A stretch of 64,000 nt of DNA from Rhynchonema sp. JSB1_4 (Eukaryota > Nematoda > Chromadorea > Monhysterida > Xyalidae). The notes below the pieces were generated by a model that saw only the letters and a program-made list of their open reading frames with translations, did not search any database and was not told the DNA's origin. The position numbers were made by a program, and so were the translations under genes. Shown piece by piece: positions 59,324-64,000 of the stretch. The stretch is taken from assembly GCA_030248065.1 (NCBI GenBank), contig JASAMV010005483.1:147443-211442 (forward strand), in the 5' to 3' direction. The stretch's first letter is position 1. The number at the start of each line of letters is the position of its first letter.

Positions 59324-59488
59324 CCGTAAAAACCTAAATACAAGGGGGGCTCTATTAATTCACTGACCCCATTTTCAAAAAATTATTTTCGTTTCTCAGC
59401 GAGAGCGTTCCAAATCCGGTGTTATTTTCGATCGATATTCCGAGGGGGGGCTCTATTCCGGGGGGGGGCTCTATTTAGGTTTTTACGG
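59324..59488. mobile_element. Short TA-inserting MITE (CCGTAAAAACC family) with a visible empty site
   Basis: The ends CCGTAAAAACCTAAATA and TATTTAGGTTTTTACGG have TA on each side. The mirrored position of the left arm (55436-55440) reads GTGTACAC with one TA and no insert, which is the unoccupied site. The element is only 165 bp. Confidence 0.92.
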
Positions 59489-59538
59489 TACACCGAAGAC
59501 GGAAATCCACCCGTTTTGTGTGTGCTTAGCATAGCATA

Positions 59539-59971
59539 CCGTATTGTCGGAAATAGAACCCGGGGGTCTATTTTTTCACTGGGGTCATTTTGGGGGGTTC
59601 AATTTATGGGGGGGTCAATTATTGGGGGGGTTATATTTTTCATTTGGCCCCCCCCGACGAAAAAAATCATTGTTAATAATGCCCTTAAAAATGGCTTGTT
59701 TTCGGTATTTTCTACCTTTAACAGCGTCGATTATGCTTAAAAAGCTGTGTTCTGTTGTGTACGCAAGCTTAAACAACGTTTGACACAACAACACAGCCCT
59801 ACCATACCACTAATCTGTGGTACGGTGAAGGTTGGGGGTGGGGTTCTATTAATGGGGGGGGGGGTCAATTAATGGGGGGTTCTATTTTTCATTTCGAGCC
59901 ATTTAGGGGGGGGGGGGGTTCAATTAATGGGGGGGTCAATTAATGGGGGGGTTCTATTTCCGACAATACGG
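59539..59971. mobile_element. TA-inserting MITE (CCGTATTGTCGG family) with a visible empty site
   Basis: The ends CCGTATTGTCGGAAATAGAA and TTCTATTTCCGACAATACGG have TA at each side. The opposite arm (about 55383-55393) reads GGGACTATGC with a single TA, the empty site. At 433 bp it is the cleanest full-length copy of the family in the window. Confidence 0.92.
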
Positions 59972-59987
59972 TAGTCCCATAGTTAAG

Positions 59988-60053
59988 CTTTAGGCTTCTA
60001 TTTCAGGCTTAGGCTTAGGCCTGGTGTTAGGCTTTGGCTTAGGCTCTTAGGCT
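59988..60053. repeat. Degenerate TTAGGC stretch, right arm
   Basis: TTAGGCTTAGGC-type units with interruptions mirror 55320-55372. After 60053 an AT-rich block of about 220 bp follows that is absent from the left arm. Confidence 0.6.
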
Positions 60054-60335
60054 TTTTTTCTCTGCTTTTTATGGGGCTAGGTTGTTAGTTTATTTAGTAT
60101 TTTACAAAAAAAGTTTTTATTTTTGCGCAATTTTTTTTTAAATTTGCTCTTGCTCGCTTTTTTGCCTTCATTTATTTCTCTGTTTTTTCCTTTTCATTGC
60201 TGCCTTCATCAAGCTCTCACTTTTTATGGTGTCTTCTACTAATAGATAATATTAATCTGTCACAACTTTCCATTTTTATAGTTAGGCACCAGCCTGAATC
60301 AAATAAAACACACAGCCGCGACGAAGAACGGATGT

Positions 60336-60700
60336 GGACCAGAGAGGTCGCAATCGGGCCGGCCCGGGCCGCAATTTTGGGCTTTTGGCTCGAATTTATT
60401 CCATTTTGAGCCAAAAATAGCAACCTACTGTACCAGCCGGGGGCGGCTACTACCTACTGTACCAGGATGGCGCGTCAATCTACCTACCTACTGTACCTAA
60501 GGGGGGCCCACCCCCCCCAGCCACACCGCCATTGAAAACAATTTATTTTCAACCAAAAAAACAGATTCAAAAATCGCAAAAATTATGACAAAAATTGGGT
60601 TAAAATCTGAGCCTTTGGGGGTTCGGGTCGGGCCGGGCCGGAGATTTGGGGGCTCGGGCCGGGCCGGGCCGGCCAAACCCGGCCCGATAGCGACCTCTGA
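60336..60700. repeat. GGGCCGGGCC repeat with an embedded CTACTGTACC-family fragment
   Basis: GGGCCGGCCCGGGCC-type words open and close the block (60345-60373, 60618-60690), with GGTCGC near 60345 and its mirror GCGACC near 60690. In between lies a short relative of the 26162 element (CTACTGTACC words and the right end CCACACCGCCATTG at 60519-60532). The block is absent from the left palindrome arm, so it was inserted after the arms formed. Confidence 0.6.
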
Positions 60701-60830
60701 TGTGGACGCGTGCTCGATCCGGTGGATTTCCGTATAATTAGTCGCTCGTTGTACTGTACACCGCAAAAACCAACGCGGAGACGGAGATAGAATTCACACA
60801 AACGGAATCCAATCCAGCTGATGCGAAGCT

Positions 60831-61221
60831 TACCTTGCAACCACCCCATGGGGGGGATGGGGGGGAACTGGGAAGGGTAGGTACCTTGCAACCATCCCGA
60901 AGGGAGGATACCGTGCAACCATCAATTTATGGTTTTTATAGGCAAAAATGGGCGTTTTTCGACCTCAAACCCTCAAAAATCGCGCGCTCGGCGCGCAAAC
61001 CTCCATATAATAGGTATTTTAGGCAAATTTTCGGCCAAAATGCAAAAAAGTACCAATTTTTCGGCCAAATTTGCAGTATAATGCATGCAAAGAAACACCG
61101 TTTTTTCGGACCACAGGGGTACCTTGCAACCTTCCGGAGGCTGGGTAGGGGGGTACCTTGCAACCATCTGGATCCATCCCCCCAAAGGGTACCTTGCAAC
61201 CATTTGCCTGCCACTACACTG
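60831..61221. mobile_element. CAGTGTAGTGGC-family MITE, left end unclear
   Basis: Word GGTACCTTGCAACC (inverse of the family word) occurs three times before and three times after the core. The core hairpin is CGCGCGCTCGGCGCGC, and the end is GCCACTACACTG at 61210-61221. It abuts the outer end of the right palindrome arm, where its other terminus seems to have been lost. Confidence 0.72.
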
Positions 61222-61269
61222 GTGTTGCCGCCCCGCCTGGGTGCTACACCACTGTTTTTCACTGGAGTC

Positions 61270-61692
61270 CAGTGGTGTCGTTGGGGGGGGGGAGGGGGGG
61301 TTACCCCCCAGTGTCCGGTATCCGGTATCTTGATTTTTTCACCCAGGGGTATCCGGTATCCTGACTTTTTGTCCAGGGGTATCCTACCCTAAATTTTTTT
61401 CGAAAACCGTAAAAATCGCCCATTTTTACCTCCAAAATGCTCAAAACCGCTTGCTCGCGCAAGCATAACCCCCGAAATGACCATTTTTTGCGGTTTCAAC
61501 ACAGATTTTGCTCGATTTTCCTCTAAAAATTGACCTTCTTTGAACAACCCCCCCTGGGTATCCGAGATTTTTCATTTTAGGGAGCAACCCCCCTGGTATC
61601 CGAGATTTTTCATTTTGGGTATCCGGTATCCGAAAATTTTGGATTTTGGGTATCCGGTATCCTGACTTTTTGATTTCCCAACGACACCACTG
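61270..61692. mobile_element. hAT-type MITE, end CAGTGGTGTCGTTGGG
   Basis: The ends CAGTGGTGTCGTTGGG and CCCAACGACACCACTG are exact. The perfect 8-bp duplication CTGGAGTC lies at 61262-61269 and 61693-61700. The word GGTATCCGGTATCC lies at both sides in one orientation. The core hairpin is GCTTGCTCGCGCAAGC. It interrupts a K-type remnant: the flanks TTTTTCACTGGAGTC and CATTTTGGTGGGGTTC belong to the CCGTATTGTCGG family. Confidence 0.9.
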
Positions 61693-61799
61693 CTGGAGTC
61701 ATTTTGGTGGGGTTCAATTTATGGGGGGTCAATTAATGGGGGTTGATTTTTCATTTGGCCCCGACGAAAAAAATCACTTTTGGTGGTCCCAGTAGGTTC

Positions 61800-62353
61800 G
61801 CGAAAAAGTTGGTCACACAAATCGGGCCGGGGGCGGCCGAATTTTCGCATAGTCAGGCCGGGCCGTCCTGCCGCGGGTTGCGGGTTTCATCATCCTCGAA
61901 ATCTGTGATTTTTTCCAAATTGGTCATTTTCCCCCAATTTTTTCTTTCCCATTTTTCTTTTGTTTCCGAATCAACTCTGATCCGAATCCGAACAGCTATT
62001 TTTGGCAGAAAACTCATTCTTTTCGTTGAAAAAGTTGCGACCTAGATAAGCATGCTGATCACACCCTTGCCGGGTCCGTCAGAGATTTAAATGCCCATGA
62101 CAAAAAATCGCGAACCATCATGAATTCAGACCAAGGTGCCGTATTGCCCGCATTACGTGCATCGACATTTGTCAAGTATCGGTTATCCCAGATTCCGATT
62201 CTGATTCCAGTCTCTGGTGGGAAGATCACATTTATCTCTAGCAGAAAGCCGATGCGACGAAGACGTACTTGTGCAATGGGTGACTGATGACGACAAGTGC
62301 ACGTCGAATTGCAATTAATTGGATCAATGGTGGTGCCTAATCGTTTCTTAGCG
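61800..62353. other. Upstream region of the RILP-like gene
   Basis: It holds a short GGCC-rich fragment (61820-61870) and then AT-rich unique sequence. TTTCTTAG at 62343-62350 looks like an acceptor three bases before the start codon, so a 5' untranslated exon or a trans-spliced leader is possible. No promoter motif can be named. Confidence 0.4.
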
Positions 62354-63613
62354 ATGTCGTCCCCGAGCCCGTCCGTTTCACCCAGTCGTCAGCTGACGGT
62401 GGTCGATGTGTACGATCTGGCCGCTGCCATTGGCAAGGACTTTGAGTTGTTGATCGAGAGTTACGGCACCGATTCGGTCAAAACGCTCATGCCAAAGGTG
62501 AGTCTCGTCTCGCGTTGATGTGGCATTGAATATCTGACGTCCGTCCACGCACGGCACGTCAGTCGCTGTCTTTGATGATCTCTGCTTCTAATTTGATACA
62601 AATCGTCGCTCTCTCTTGACCGACAGGTGATATCGGCGTTGGAAACACTGGAAGCATTGGCGAACACGAATGAACGCGAAAACGAGCAGATCCTAACGTT
62701 GAATCAAGTGGTCGAAAAACTTGAGCACGAGAAACTTACCGTGCGAGAGGACCGGTTGCGATATGAAAAGGTCAGTCAACTGACATGCATGACGGCCAAT
62801 TTACTCGTATTCCATATTTATTTTGGCCCTCCGCCCCGCTGGGTCGGTGCTATCGTAGCACGATAACCAGCCATTGTCACGAACACATTCATTACTGTTT
62901 CAGGAATTGGAAGAGATTGAAGACAACTACAAAAAGGAGATAAGTGAACTTTACGTTTTAATCGAAAAACTGCAGTCGGAGAACAAACGAGACGAGACCG
63001 CACCTGCCTCCGTGCAAAAGACGAGATCAAGTGAAGATGCTAGTCCATCGCATGGTGAGTCACTGACTGGCCCTTAGGGATCGGGTATCGGCAGGCAATT
63101 GGGGATCCACATGTTTTTTCAGAGTGTCGGGTATTACACGTTTCGCCATGAACACCCCGTTCTCAGAAAACAGCTCTGCCGATATTCATTGTTCGATTGT
63201 TCGAACAGAAAAAATCATACAATGTTCGTGGGAGATATCTTCATCTTGCATGACACAACAACATAGCACAATTTTTATGAAAAAGTATGGCGCGCCGTAC
63301 TCAATGGCTATCTCAAAAATCCCGCGCGACGCGCGACGTTTGCTAAAAACCTCATTTTTGCTATAAAAACGGTGTTTTTATTGGTATTTTGGCACTATCG
63401 GGTATCGGGCATTGGTATTTTTGTCCAAGGTAAATTTTTTGAGTACAGTGCAAATTGCAAAGACGCCATGATTCGAGCACTTCTCAATTTGCAGTAATTT
63501 CGCACGAAGAACTGGTGATGATGCGCAATCTGAAAGGCCAGGTGGAACAACAGCGTGAACAGATGCGAGCGATGATTGCTGAGATGGACGAACGGACGAC
63601 GGACCTGGATAAT
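62354..63613 (+). CDS. RILP-like protein, 5' part (continues beyond the window)
   Basis: Exons 62354-62497, 62627-62770, 62904-63054 and 63495-63613 join in phase (0, 0, 1) and end in a donor (AATGTTAGT), so the gene runs on. The N terminus shows the RILP homology 1 (RH1) domain: LTVVDVYDLAAAIGKDFELL, then TLMPKVISALETLEAL, then a long coiled coil with ELEEIEDNYKKE. This region binds myosin Va or dynein-linked partners in RILPL1/2 and JIP3/4. Later residues (ISHEELVMMRNLKGQVEQQ) fit RILPL proteins. Members are effectors of Rab GTPases, including LRRK2-phosphorylated Rabs, in lysosome and cilium positioning. The second homology domain (RH2) would lie beyond 64000. JIP3/JIP4 is the main alternative but would be longer and differ after RH1. 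Confidence 0.8.
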
Positions 63614-64000
63614 GTTAGTGGCTTAGACATTTTTGTAGTGTGTGTTTGTTTGTGTAGGCCGTAGTCCTTTGATGAAAGTCGCCACAAAACATAAAATAAG
63701 AGCGTCCAACACACACTGTGTGACTCATGATTGCTGTGTTGCGATGTTGTTCGAAATGGAATCCGAATGTATCTCATTGTGCAAAAATAACTTGCCGGTT
63801 TGATCTATTGGATGTGTGTGTTGATGTTGCGCTCGTTTTGTTACCGACTACAAAATTGCAAGTTGGTTTCATTGTTTTGTATCTGTTTTATGACGGTCGT
63901 ACAAAAGTTTCGCCTGAAAATAGAAACCCATTGTAACATGGCACGACCCTCGGCCACCTCACGCTAAGTGAACATGGACGTTTGATGTTTTTCGTTTACC
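63614..64000. other. Intron of the RILP-like gene, truncated by the window
   Basis: The region follows the last visible donor and shows no further exon with a matching phase before the edge. Confidence 0.5.

Larger units (their letters stand above)
55143..60830. repeat. Large imperfect palindrome, 5.7 kb
   Basis: The left arm (55143 to about 57235) is the reverse complement of the right arm (about 57278-60830), with a spacer of about 40 bp. Outer ends: AGCTTCGCGTCAGCTGGATT at the left, AATCCAGCTGATGCGAAGCT at the right. The right arm is longer because it carries at least four extra blocks: 59324-59488, 59539-59971, about 60055-60275 and about 60336-60700. Each arm holds a TTAA-flanked foldback and a TTAGGC-type stretch. 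Short mirrored open frames (for example near 56047-56295 and 58456-58704) are arm copies of each other and look non-coding. No transposase or helicase is visible. Confidence 0.9.

Overview
This is a window of a eukaryotic, almost certainly invertebrate animal genome. Genes are split by many short GT-AG introns, the recognisable products are animal proteins (golgin GMAP-210, RILP-like, an LRR-Ig receptor, ribosomal stalk protein P2, an ETFB-methyltransferase relative), and more than a third of the window is transposon-derived. A nematode is my best guess: degenerate arrays of TTAGGC (the usual nematode telomere unit) occur, and some start codons sit directly on a splice acceptor, as after spliced-leader trans-splicing. 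Both clues are weak and no species is claimed.

Layout. 1-11 kb: an unidentified five-exon gene (1270-5352, +), a secreted acidic protein with two possible first exons (6340-7836, +) and an unidentified six-exon gene (9440-11083, -). 11-13 kb: repeats. 13.3-17.0 kb: a complete LRR-Ig single-pass receptor (+). 18.1-23.1 kb: a PWWP-domain gene (-). 23.3-33.6 kb: a dense nest of miniature transposons, a degenerate tRNA and a 290-bp CA repeat. 33.8-46.8 kb: a complete 30-exon golgin GMAP-210/TRIP11 gene (+), from its N-terminal membrane-curvature helix to its C-terminal GRAB domain. 47.7-49.8 kb: an ETFB lysine methyltransferase-like gene (-), cut in its SAM-binding loop by a hAT transposon. 50.0-51.6 kb: RPLP2 (-). 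51.8-61.7 kb: a multi-level transposon nest with a 5'-truncated non-LTR retrotransposon, then a 5.7-kb inverted repeat. 62.35 kb to the end: the 5' part of a RILP-like gene (+).

The most unusual content is the transposon set. At least ten families share ends that begin CAGTG and make 8-bp target duplications, as hAT elements do. I read exact or near-exact 8-bp duplications around most copies. Inside the inverted ends most families carry arrays of one family-specific 14-18 bp word. The word has the same orientation at both ends, next to long G or C runs, and the arrays flank an AT-rich core that often holds a GCGCGC-type hairpin. Two further families (ends CCGTATTGTCGG and CCGTAAAAACC) insert at TA and share the direct-word layout. 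One CAGTG element still holds a hAT transposase C-terminal domain, so it is a candidate relative of the source of mobility. Nesting is deep enough to order insertions, and the two arms of the large palindrome act as filled and empty sites for each other.

The host genes that can be named centre on Golgi and endosomal membrane traffic (GMAP-210, RILP-like), translation (RPLP2), mitochondrial electron-transfer flavoprotein methylation, cell-surface sensing (LRR-Ig) and chromatin reading (PWWP). There is no sign of operon-like linkage between them. All exon boundaries were read by eye from splice consensus and phase; no alignment or transcript data were available.
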